Below the pieces are notes generated by a model, which worked only from the letters and a program-made list of their open reading frames with translations, was not told where the DNA came from and searched no databases. 64,000 nucleotides of DNA from Azolla caroliniana (lineage: Eukaryota; Polypodiophyta): NCBI GenBank assembly GCA_043228905.1, contig JBHGNT010000004.1, positions 24,676,001 to 24,740,000 on the forward strand. The letters are read 5' to 3'. Below are positions 1-9,259 of this stretch, in pieces (position 1 is the stretch's first letter; every line of letters starts with the position of its first letter). The position numbers were made by a program, and so were the translations under genes.

Positions 1-540
1 TGAATCTACGTTCGCACCTTGTGGGTCTCTTCCCCTCTCCTTTCCTCTCTTGCTCTTCGTTACAAGACCACCGAGGTCCCACCTCATTCCATGCATCCGC
101 GAGGAATACCTCGACAACGCCTGAAGCGTCAACACGGTCGTGCATACGCACATACGTCCGAAACGTCAACACGGTCGTGCATACGCACATACGCCCAAAG
201 CGTCAACACGGTTGTGCATACGCACATACGCCCAAAGCGTCATCACGGCCGTGCATACGCGCGTGGGTCTCTTCCCCTCTCCTTTCCTCTCTTGCTCTTC
301 GGTACAAGACCCCCGAGGTCCCACCTCGTTCCACGCATCCGCGAGGAATACCTCGACAACGCCTGAAGCGTCAACACGGTCGTGCATACGCACATATGTC
401 CGAAACGTCAACACGGTCGTGCATACGCACATACGCCCAAAGCGTCATCACGGCCGTGCATACGCGCGTACACCCAAAGCGTCAACACGGTCATGCATAC
501 CCGCGTACGCCCGAAGCGTGCACACCACACAATGTAGTCC
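1..540. repeat. 37-bp minisatellite in 242-bp higher-order units
   Basis: A GC-richer block built from a unit of about 37 bp with core GCGTCAACACGGTCGTGCAT (for example starting at 126 and 163). The units are grouped in a larger repeat of 242 bp, starting at 21 and again at 263. Each larger unit opens with a pyrimidine-rich lead (GTGGGTCTCTTCCCCTCTCC). Copies differ by scattered substitutions. The array may extend beyond the left edge. I see no coding signal: 37 is not divisible by 3, so long open frames appear in several frames as an artefact. Confidence 0.9.
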
Positions 541-841
541 AAGTCACCTTGAACATTCTATGCTCCACACATTGATAGAATGAATATGTTTTGGTTTCCC
601 TTATATATCCTGCGTTCCAATGTTGACCTATCTATGTGGGATATCTCACAGTTTGTATTTTTTTCCTTTTTCTCTTTAAACTTCTCACTCACATAACTTG
701 ATACTTATTTATCCAATTCATGCGTAGTAAAATACATTATGAAGCTCTTGAACACATCTATCTTTCCATATCAATATATTAAGCTAATCGTAAATAATTA
801 TTTTACTAGTTTTTATATCGTGTGTGAAAAACCACACGACA
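541..841. other. AT-rich spacer, no gene
   Basis: An AT-rich stretch between the minisatellite and the gypsy relic. I see no LTR end, no TGGTATCAGAGC-like primer site and no open frame, so the 5' LTR of the following element is absent or too decayed to recognise. Confidence 0.6.
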
Positions 842-1071
842 CCGGCCACACCCTTAGGTAAGAAATTTCTGAAAATATGTTGAATAATAGAAGGAGAATG
901 GATAGGGAACCACACCCTCTTCGACGAAAGGGAAATATGGAAATTGTGGATGAATTTGAATCACGAGAAATATTAGAGCATGGTAGTGACCAAATGAAAC
1001 AACCAAGAGGGCAAACCTCATAGGATTTAGAAGAAACAGCGGCGATCAAATTTGGATCTCTCCATGAAGCG

Positions 1072-2011
1072 TTGGAAGCAGAAGGGCAAGAGTCACGAGA
1101 AGAGACAACTCGAAGACTCGTGGAGACAGATGTTGGCCACAACCAAGCCCCACCAAAGGATCGATTAGAAATATTAGTAGATCTCCTTCTCATAAATGCA
1201 AATAGGGGCATAGAAGGGGGAGGCAGAAGGTTCATGCCAATCAAACCTCAAATGTATTCAGGTGAACGAAAATCACTAGCCTTGAATAGGTGGCTTCATG
1301 AGGTAGAATACTTTCTTCAGCAAAGCAGTATATCTTAAGACTAGTGGACCATATCTGCAACAAACTTTTTAGAAGGGAGGGCCTTAAATTGGTATCTAGC
1401 CGAAGAGAACGCATATCAATTCATGGGATTGCAAGCCTTCTCAACTCGAATGCGGCAATATTTTATCCACCAAATAAAACAACACGTTTGATGGATGAAT
1501 GGAGGAAATTAAGGGAAGGAGAGGGGAGTTTTTCAACATATGTCGACAAGTATAGACAACTCATGCTTCAACTTCCTCATTTTCATGAAGTGCCTAAAAT
1601 TCATGGTTTTTTGTTGGGTTTAAGATCGAAAATCAAGATGGAGATTGAAAAGCAACAACCGATGAATTTGGAGATGGCAATTCAACTAGCTAAATGAATT
1701 GGTGATTTTGAAGAACTTCAACAGCCATGAAATTGTCCATCTACTTCCCTATGAGACATGATTTTAATAGGCAAGGGCAAAGAGTCTTCAACAGATCACC
1801 TACTATGTCCCAAGATAATTGGGGGGATAGTCGTGGAACACGAAAAACCATGTTATCCACATCAAATGGGGAAAGGCTCCCAAATCTTCGAAGGGGTTGT
1901 TTTGAATGCGGCGGTCCACATTTAACATTTGAATGTCCCCGAAGGAAATCACCTAAAGTCGTGGTAGCCCAAGCTAATGTTAGGGATCTTGATAAGGGAC
2001 AACAACTATGA
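1072..2011 (+). pseudogene. gypsy gag relic with CCHC zinc knuckle
   Basis: Broken gag region of the chromovirus, read in pieces at 1072-1338, 1344-1697 and 1727-2011 with stops and frameshifts between. The pieces show the usual plant gypsy gag features: a capsid-like stretch with WRKLREGEGSFSTYVDKYRQ near 1500-1550, then a retroviral-type knuckle CFECGGPHLTFEC (C-x2-C-x4-H-x4-C) at about 1909-1947. In an intact element this protein packages the RNA. Here it cannot be made as one chain. Confidence 0.8.
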
Positions 2012-2095
2012 ACCTCTCGACATTCTTGATGAGGTGGAGGATGGGTTAATGGAGGTCACGACAGGGGCAGCAAGGTAAAACCCCTTTGTTTTGAT

Positions 2096-2669
2096 GTGGG
2101 TGTCTCTCACGTTGATCATTTGTACTTGGCAGCCAAGATCAACGGTCATGCTTGCAATGCCATGATTGATAGTGGAGCAACACATAACTTTATCACTCCC
2201 GAGTACGTCACTAAATTCGGATTAAAACCTATGCCATTAAAGGACATATCCATAAGCTTTCTGCAAGGCTCAACCAATGTTGGTTTCCTAGCGTTGGATA
2301 TTCCTATGCAAGCGGAAGCATGGAAAGAAAAGGTAAATTTTCTAGTAGTTCCAATGACAGGATTTGATGTCATATAGAAACTTTATCACTCCCGAGTGCG
2401 TCACTAAATTCGGATTGAAACCTATGCCATTAAAGGACATATCCATAAGCTTTGTGCAAGGCTCAACCAATGTTGGGTTCCTGGCGTTAGATATTCCTAT
2501 GGAAGCGGAAGCATGGAAAGGAAAGGTAAATTTTCTAGTAGTTCCAATGACAAATTATCGCGCATTTTGGAAGGAGAATAGACAAAGTATTATTGGACAA
2601 TTTGGATGGACACAATGGGGTGGTGGTAAATCGTCATTGCCCAACAATAAAGCAAGTGCAATCAAGTGA
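2096..2669 (+). pseudogene. gypsy aspartic protease relic, internally duplicated
   Basis: A retropepsin-like region with the active-site motif DSGATHNFI at about 2168-2194. A stretch of about 170 bp beginning AACTTTATCACTCCCGAGT at 2186 is repeated at 2379, an offset of 193 bp. Because 193 is not divisible by 3, the duplication destroys the frame. The second copy lacks the DSGAT motif. The downstream protease-RT linker is also disrupted. Confidence 0.8.
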
Positions 2670-2783
2670 ACAGTCCAGTCCTCCCTTAGCATTATGTAGC
2701 GCCAAAGTGGCTAATCATTAACTTCAAAAAAGGGGCAATTATTTCTATGTACAACAATTGTCTGCCATCAAGCAAATACAACA

Positions 2784-3785
2784 TTGGAAGGACACAAAGG
2801 TAATCCAATAATTCAGCACCTAATAACCGAATTTAGTGATGTGCTAACAGCCAGGTTACCTCCTGGACTACCCCCTAAAAGAGCCATTGATCACAAAATC
2901 AACATACTACCGGGAAGCACACCACCAGCTAAAGCTCCATACAAGTTGAATGCAACTCAATTAGCAGACTTGAAGAATTGATCGAGCTAGAGACATTTGG
3001 TTTCATCCGCCCAAGCAATTCACCATACAGGGCACCCGTTATATTTGTTGCAAAAAAGGATGGAACAATGAGAATGTGCATGGACTATCAAGCACTCAAC
3101 AAGATAACAATCAAAGGTAAATATTCATTGCTTGTCATTGACGATTTACTAGATCAATTGGCAAGGGCACAATTTTTTACTCGCATCGACTTGAAGTCGG
3201 GATACCACCAAATCCGAGTTACTAAACATGACATTGAGAAAACAGTTTTTTGGACAAGGTATGGCAATTATGAATGGTTGGTTATGAGTTTTGGGCTCAC
3301 CTGTGCACCAAGAACATTTAGTCGCTTGGGCAATGAACCATTTCGTGCTTTTCTTGATGAGTTTGTCATCTTATACATAGATGATCTGCTCATCTATAGC
3401 AAAACATTAGAAGAGCATATGTTACATGTTAAGAAGGTGTTACATATATTGCGAGAAAACAAATTGTATGCTAACCCCAAAAAATGTGAGTTTGCAGTAC
3501 AAGATACTAACTTCTTAGGTTTCCGGGTAGGGAAACATGGCCTTCGCATGGATACAAGCAAGGTGGATGCTATACGAAGATGGCCAATCCCAACTAAAAC
3601 CATAGAAGTCCAACAATTTGTACGTTTCGTGCAATATGTGCGTAAATTCATCAAGCATTTTAGTGCAATTGCAGACCCCCTAACTAACCTAACTAACGCT
3701 AAAACAAGTTTTAAATGAACAGCACTAGAACAAGATGCCTTCAAAAAACTTAAAGAAGCGGTGTGTTCACAACCAGTGCTTAAGT
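2784..3785 (+). pseudogene. gypsy reverse transcriptase relic
   Basis: Two adjoining open segments, 2784-2981 and 2978-3718, encode most of a Ty3/gypsy RT. Visible motifs are PYRAPVIFVAKKDGT, MDYQALNKITIK, FTRIDLKSGYHQIRV, the catalytic YIDDLLIYS at about 3372-3398, and FLGFRVGKHGLRMD. The frame is broken at about 2980 and by a stop at 3716-3718. Coding then continues into a short connection segment that is cut at 3785 by the solo LTR and resumes at 4574. Confidence 0.88.
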
Positions 3786-4054
3786 TGACGGGAACTACAC
3801 GCTCCTTATACGCAACGCTCGGCCACAACCGAACTTAGAATCATACATAGAAATCGGGAAATAAATGCACAACACAAAGAAGAGAAGAGTACACAGGATG
3901 TTTACGTGGAAAACCCAAACCAAGGGAAAAACCACGGCAGCCCACAGGCTGCAAACTATCACTATGTTAGAATGTACAACAGTGAGTTCACGTAGGCAAC
4001 GACCTCGTGCTCACGATCTTCGCCACAGGCGACGGTTACAACAGAGGCAACGAC

Positions 4055-4099
<45 letters not shown>

Positions 4100-4568
4100 C
4101 ACGGTTACGTGCTCGCTCTCTTCTTGCACCAACAAGAATAACAACAACTCTACATTACAACTATAAGTTTTCCCTAAGTCATATTTATACTAATATGACT
4201 TTTCGGCTATTTACAAATATAGCCATGATGGACTCTCATAAACATATTTACGAATATGTCTCTTCATCCGGTGAGCACTCCTCGCCGGGTCTGCACCATC
4301 CGGCTCTCCGTAGCCGGGTACTCCTCATCCGGTTCTCACCAGGTCTGCGCCATCCGGCTCTCCGTAGCCGGGTACTCCTCATCCGGTTCTCACCGGGTCT
4401 GCACCATCCGGCTCTCCGTAGCCGGGTACTCCTCATCCGGTTCTCATCGGGTCTGCACCATCCGGCTCTCCATAGCCGGGTACTCGTCATACGGTTTCGG
4501 CCTCAGCCGAGTATGTTCATCAGCACTGTTCTTCTCTCTTCCCATCCGGAGGGACCTGTCTCCCAACA
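3786..4568 (-). mobile_element. solo LTR (copia type) inserted in the gypsy element
   Basis: A 783-bp insertion begins TGACGGGAAC and ends CTCCCAACA. It is flanked by the 5-bp direct repeat TAAGT at 3781-3785 and 4569-4573. Removing it rejoins the gypsy connection and RNase H reading (…PVLKL | PDFTKPFEIHTDAS…). TG…CA ends, a 5-bp target duplication and no internal region indicate a solo LTR. On the minus strand it starts TGTTGGGAGA, a common start for plant copia LTRs. The segment near 3900-3960 (GTGGAAAACCCAAACCAAGG) also resembles antisense copia LTRs. It contains a CT tract (4054-4096) and four 54-bp repeats. Confidence 0.85.
4290..4505. repeat. four 54-bp tandem repeats inside the solo LTR
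   Basis: Copies start at 4290, 4344, 4398 and 4452. Each contains CCGGCTCTCCGTAGCCGG, a 6-bp stem (CCGGCT/AGCCGG) with a 6-nt loop, followed by GGTACTCCTCATCCGGTTCT. The copies are nearly identical and the last is the most diverged. The unit is a multiple of 3, so long frames run through it, but nothing else supports coding. Confidence 0.9.
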
Positions 4569-4573
4569 TAAGT

Positions 4574-4950
4574 TACCAGATTTTACTAAACCATTTGAAA
4601 TCCATACAGATGCTTCTGATGTGGCTTATGGTGCAGTGTTGATACAGGATGGACATCTAGTTGCTTATGAATCCAAGAAATTTTCAGATATTGAAGTTAG
4701 GTGGCCTACTCATGAGAAAGAAATTATTGCCATCGTCTATGCCTTACGCAAATGGCGTCATTATGTCCAAGATAAGTTTACTAAAGTATTCACAGATAAT
4801 ATATCCTTGCAGAATTTTCAATCCCAGCCGAACTTGTCCCCTAAAGAAGCTCGTTGGCAAGATTTTTTGGCAAAATTTGATTTAAACCATAAAAGTGGTG
4901 CTCTTAATACTAACTCGGATGCTTTAAGTCGAATGCCTCATGCTTGTACC
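4574..4950 (+). pseudogene. gypsy RNase H relic
   Basis: The RNase H portion resumes directly after the solo LTR: FEIHTDASDVAYGAVLIQ, WPTHEKEIIAIVYALRKWRHY and FTDNISLQNF, ending near NTNSDALSRM. The DAS and E…D acidic positions of the RNase H fold are visible. It remains open into the start of the integrase region, but it is separated from its RT by the insertion. Confidence 0.85.
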
Positions 4951-4959
4951 ATTTTGGTA

Positions 4960-6370
4960 ATGTCTGATTCTTCTTTGCTACAAGACATTCGAACAACTCA
5001 ACAACATGATCCTTACACACAACAATTGATTTCCGATATGGAAATGCAGCGTGCGGCCCATGGGTCACTCAAAATGCAACAAGGTCTATTAATGGTACAT
5101 AGTCAGTGGTTTGTACCTAATATAAGGGAAATTAAGGCACTGATTTTGCAAGAAGCACATGATTGTAAGATGGCAGAGCATGGTGGTATTCACCAGACAC
5201 TCACCAACATCCAGCAACATTTTTCTGGCCCCATATGGAGTTGGATGTAAAAGATTACGTCCAATCCTGTGTGACATGCCAACAAGTCAAAGCTCGGCGT
5301 GGACGACCATTTGGATTACTACAACCCATGCCAATACCTGCTCAACCATGGGATGTGGATTTGCCCGTGTCAAGAGGTTATAATGCGATCATGGTGGTCA
5401 TCGACCATTTCTCTAAACAAGCTCACTTTGTACCAACAAAACCACCCCTCACAACCCTCTAGGTAGCCAAATTGCTCTTCAAACATATCTTTAAATATCA
5501 TGGCATGCCTGCGGCTATCGTATCAGATAGGGATCCACATTTTACTAGTCGATTTTGGCAAGAACTATTCAAATTGTTGGGCCCATAACTTTGAATGTCT
5601 TCTACGGCTCATCCCCAAACTGATGGCCAAATGGAAAGGGTAAACCAAAGTTTTGAAGACTATATTTGTTGTTATGTGCAACCGGATCAAAAAGATTGAG
5701 TGGATCATATCTATCGATATGCTGGAATTTTGTTATAACTCCTCTGAACATTCTGCCACTGGTTTTTCTCCTTTTGAATTAGCTACATGGAAGCAAGTTC
5801 TTACTCCATTGGCTTTGGTCTCTCAAGCTGTCGAGATAAAATTAAAGAGCCTGATGTCGATCTTTTTCTAGCAGATTGGCAAGCAACAATGCGGGTTGCA
5901 CAACAAGGATTACAACAATCAAAGGAACGAATGGTTCAGGCAACTAACAAAAAACGTCAACACATCGAATTTTTCAAAGGCGACTTGGTTCTCATTAGTG
6001 TCGTTCATTAGCCTTTACCTGGACGACTCTCACCTAAATTTAACCATCATTATTACGGGCCATACGAAGTGCTACAAAGTTTTAATGGAGTCACTTACAA
6101 GCTAAAATTACCTAGTTCCGTCAAGGTGCATGATACATTTCATGTAAGTTTGCTTAAGAGATTTCATGCAGATAAACGTTGGAGTTAGAAGACTAACCTA
6201 AGTGAGGAAGCTGAAAAACCTGAAGCAATCTTAAAACAACAAGGTCGCAATGGAAACCCAAAATTTTTTATCAAGTGGAAAGGGCGGCCACTTTCGGAAG
6301 CCACATGGATCTCTAAAGAAAGTTTGTTTCGTTCAGATCCCTCATTCTTGTTCGGGTACCCTAGCTCTAA
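4960..6370 (+). pseudogene. gypsy integrase and chromodomain relic
   Basis: Shifted frames carry the integrase zinc-binding region (AEHGGIHQT … DYVQSCVTCQQVKARRG, HH-CC type) at about 5170-5310, a catalytic-core stretch (VVIDHFSKQAHFVPT; VSDRDPHFTSRFWQELF) at about 5390-5570, and a C-terminal region (CYNSSEHSATGFSPFEL) at about 5727-5780. A chromodomain-like tail (GNPKFFIKWKGRPLSEATWI) lies near 6250-6310. Stops (for example 5247-5249, 5460-5462, 5586-5588) and frameshifts make it non-functional. Confidence 0.85.
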
Positions 6371-6541
6371 TTAGTGCTACAATGGCAAGGGTTTAGATAT
6401 TGCCTATTGTATTAGTATGGTAAGACCACCTTTGCCATTATCCTTCTTTCCTTTTTTTTCATTTACTTATGGACTTCGCAAGTCATGTTATTGTACTGGT
6501 GTTTTAGTTTCGAGGACGAAACTCTTCACCTCGTGGGAGAG

Positions 6542-6881
6542 TGTTATGTTATGGAGTAGTTAGAATTAGAGAAATTAGGGGAAGATTGGTTGGGAGTAAC
6601 TAGAGAAATTAGTGATCAAGTAGCTAGAGGAATTAGTGGTCAAGTAGCTAGAGAAATTGGTGGTGAAGTAGTTGAGTAAATGGGTATTTAACTAGGTTGT
6701 GTGCATAGAGAAGAGGAGGCTACTTTTTGGGAAATTGGGGGGATGCCCCCAATGTAATACTTTCCCTTTAATACAAAAAATACCTTTTTCTCTTATTGGG
6801 TTGAATACCCCTTTTCTAGAATTCTCTTTCTCCTTCCAGAGCTTTGTAATATTGGCCCCACTAATTATGTATCAATATACA
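6542..6881 (+). repeat. 3' LTR of the gypsy element
   Basis: It starts TGTTATGTTATGGAGTAG just after a purine-rich tract (CTCGTGGGAGAG) downstream of the chromodomain, and ends near AATATACA. It contains about three short repeats of a unit close to AGAGAAATTAGTGATCAAGT (6600-6675). The right boundary is a best guess because no 5' LTR is available for comparison. Confidence 0.6.
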
Positions 6882-6892
6882 AAACCAAAATG

Positions 6893-6980
6893 AAAATAAA
6901 TGGTTTAGCGATTAGGACAATAGTCGTGTATAGACTTCAAATCCTTACGATGAGGTATCTTTAACTCCTCATTTTTTAGT
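6893..6980 (+). mobile_element. possible tRNA-derived SINE head
   Basis: An A-box-like TTAGCGATTAGGA (6905-6917) is followed by a B-box-like GACTTCAAATCC at the usual spacing of a few tens of bases. This matches the pol III promoter layout of tRNA-derived SINEs. No clear tail or target duplication was identified. Confidence 0.35.
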
Positions 6981-7500
6981 GTAAAGTTGGGATAGTTTGC
7001 ATTTAATGCGAATGATGCTCCTCTCTCCCTATAAAAGGAGGGGAAGAGGGCTTGTTTAGGGGTCTTCTTTTTGAGAATTTTAGCGTTAAGGTATATATAC
7101 TCTCTCTTTTTTCTTATCTAGCCCTTTTTCTACTTCAAAGGTCTTCATAGTCTTCATCAACACCAAGCTCACCACATGTTAAGGACTTCGAGGAAGGGTT
7201 CGACTAACTCATGCACCAGTCGTCAAAGGGAGCACAAAGAGGCTCGAGAACACTACTCCTACAATGAGGGTCATAGCCGTTGATAATAGTCAGAGTCTCA
7301 TTGGTCCACTGGACTCACCTTCACATGAAGCTCCAAGCCTCCCTTCATTCTTGTCTTAAATTTATTAACCGTTGTAAAACCCACCATACTCATGGCATTA
7401 TTTGGTGAACTCGATTTCTTTTTATTGTAAGAAACAGAAATTTCTCTATCTAAACTTATTTTTTGAGCCACTATTGTGTTGTGGTGTTAGTCAGTGCATT
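6981..7500 (+). other. LTR-like non-coding segment
   Basis: It contains a good TATA-like box (CTATAAAAGGAGG, about 7030-7042), then a pyrimidine-rich leader and a long untranslated stretch, the general look of a plant gypsy LTR. I found no second copy, no TG…CA limits and no clear primer site, so this is a suggestion only. Confidence 0.25.
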
Positions 7501-7559
7501 AGTCTTAATTTCATGTGATTAACACTAATCATTTGTTGATTGCCCTATGTCATTATGTG

Positions 7560-7930
7560 TGCGGGTGCGGGTGTGAGTGTGAGAAGTTCAAGCGGTTGCC
7601 GGTGAGCATGTCTCTTCATTTGCCTTGTTTAATTACATTTGGTCAAGTGGTTGTTCGTTCGCCTCGTTTATTCGTATTCTTTGTTAGCATCCTACTTTCG
7701 CCTAACATTTGCATCCTTCATTCACATCCTATGTTGGCCTCCGAACATTCACCTCCACTTTTTGCGTCCTTCGTTCACCTCCTTTGTTTGTGTCCTTCAT
7801 TTGCATCTTATGTTTGAATCCGAATGTTGGCCTTCTTTGGTCACATCTGTACATTTTTATGTCCTTCATCCCCCTCCTTTGTTTGCCTTGTACATTTGCC
7901 CTCTCGAGTTTTCTCTTTGCCTCGATCTTT
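7560..7930. repeat. degenerate pyrimidine-rich short repeat tract
   Basis: A tract where variants of a unit close to GCATCCTTCATTCACATCC and GCCTCCTTTGTTTGC recur at roughly 20-25 bp with much drift. It produces overlapping open frames in all three + frames, which marks it as a low-complexity repeat and not a gene. Confidence 0.5.
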
Positions 7931-8429
7931 GTGCACCAATTATATATAAAGGGGATTCAATCAAGGAGATTTTCAAGGTGGTCCAAAGAATATTCTCACA
8001 TGGCATCACGTCCCGGTCGAGGACCATATAGTCCCACTCGAGTAGCACACTTACATGACAACACTCTCACACTCACTTTTGTCATACAATTACTTACTAA
8101 AATAGGAAAATTAACACTAGTGTATATATCCACACACTTTCTCCAAAGGCAAGTTAAATGAGCTTGCACCAACTTGTGAACAAAATAACCAAATGTGAGT
8201 TCTCGTGCCAAAGTAAATGTTCAACTTCAACAAACTCTGAAATAGTAATCTTCAACCCTTTTCCCAGTTCAAGACCTTGGTGGTCCCACTCCCATTTCAC
8301 ATACACAAATTCCCATGATAATGTCAACTATATAATCTAGGTCGAAAATAGTCTTTGTCCTTCATTTGGAATTAATTTTTGATAATAAGTGGATATTTCA
8401 CTTATGAAGGGTGTATGAAGGGTGAAAGT

Positions 8430-8474
8430 AAAAAACAATACTAAATTCAATTTAGTAATTTAGTATTGTTTTTT
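8430..8474. repeat. perfect 18-bp inverted repeat
   Basis: The left arm AAAAAACAATACTAAATT (8430-8447) and right arm AATTTAGTATTGTTTTTT (8457-8474) pair perfectly around a 9-nt loop. It lies at the end of direct-repeat copy 1 and just before the 8486 element. Confidence 0.9.
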
Positions 8475-8485
8475 AACAATTTAGC

Positions 8486-8951
8486 AATGGGCATGGTTCG
8501 GTTTTAGTTTGGTTCGGTTTCAAGGCAAAGAAACCGAAACCGAACCATTTATATAAAACAAAAACCAAACCAAACCATTTGGGGAAATGTTGAAACCAAA
8601 CCGTTTAGGGAAAAGTTAAAACCAAACCGAACCATTTAATATAAAAAATTAACCCAACCATTTAAATCAAACTAATTAAACATCGAAATAAACAAAAGCA
8701 CATTAAATTAAATAAACATTTAAGTTCAATTAATTAAATCAATTAAAAAACCATTAAATTAATAAACTATTAAGTTAAAAAAAAAGTTAACCAAAAACCT
8801 ATAAACCCGAGTTTTAGAACCAAACGAACCGAAACCAAACCGTTTATCGAAAATCCAAACCAAACCTAACCATTAAATTTTTTTGGAACCAATAAACTGT
8901 TAAACCATGGCTTAACGGTTCGGTTCGGTTTGAGCCAAAACCATGCCCATT
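8486..8951. mobile_element. non-autonomous inverted-repeat DNA element (copy 1)
   Basis: A 466-bp AT-rich element with 13-bp perfect ends AATGGGCATGGTT … AACCATGCCCATT. It is filled with GGTTCGGTTTGG/CCAAACCGAACC-like motifs and has no coding capacity. Plant MITE-like families of hAT or Mutator affinity often carry such GGTTCGG ends. No clear target duplication is visible for this copy. A related copy lies at 17081-17731. Confidence 0.65.
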
Positions 8952-9259
8952 ACACGAATTCCCATCACAATGTCAACTATAGAATCTGGGTCGAAAATAG
9001 TCTTTGTCTTTCATTTGGAATTAATTTTTGATAATAAGTGGATATTTCACTTATGAAGGGTCAAAGTAAAAAACAATACTAAATTGAGAAAAAAATTTAT
9101 TTTCACCATAGATAAGAATAACCAGAAATTAGAATTACAAGGCTATGCAACTACTGAATTGAAATAGTCTATGTCCTTCATTTAGAATTAACTTTTGGCA
9201 ATAAGTAGCGCTTTCACATATCAAGGGCCAAAATAAAAAACAATACTAGATTGGGAATA

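Larger units (their letters stand above)
842..6881 (+). mobile_element. decayed Ty3/gypsy chromovirus retrotransposon, 5'-truncated
   Basis: The domain order on the + strand is gag with a CCHC knuckle (about 1.0-2.0 kb), aspartic protease (about 2.1-2.55 kb), reverse transcriptase (about 2.78-3.8 kb), RNase H (about 4.57-4.95 kb), integrase (about 5.1-5.9 kb), chromodomain (about 6.2-6.35 kb) and a 3' LTR. Integrase after RT/RNase H defines Ty3/gypsy, and the chromodomain places it among plant chromoviruses. Many frameshifts and stops show it is inactive. A foreign solo LTR interrupts it at 3786-4568. No 5' LTR or primer-binding site is visible. Confidence 0.9.
8309..9251. repeat. three dispersed direct repeats of about 100-140 bp
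   Basis: A segment including GTCGAAAATAGTCTTTGTC and ATTTTTGATAATAAGTGGAT occurs at about 8317-8447 and, nearly identical, at about 8959-9086. A more diverged third copy lies at about 9157-9251. The inverted-repeat element at 8486-8951 sits between copies 1 and 2. Confidence 0.85.

Noticed and set aside
1-540. CRISPR-like array
   Set aside because: The 37-bp units follow each other directly without unique spacers, and this is a plant nuclear sequence.
19-583. Overlapping open frames of 115-184 codons at the left edge
   Set aside because: They are products of the 37-bp tandem repeat, open in all three frames with the same peptide motif shifted; no domain and no splice signals.
3865-4560. Protein-coding start of the 461-codon frame joined to the gypsy RNase H
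   Set aside because: The front part is the solo LTR with CT and 54-bp repeats; only the part after 4574 is retroelement coding sequence.
7515-8161. Three overlapping frames of 100-150 codons
   Set aside because: They come from a degenerate pyrimidine-rich repeat and show no domain.
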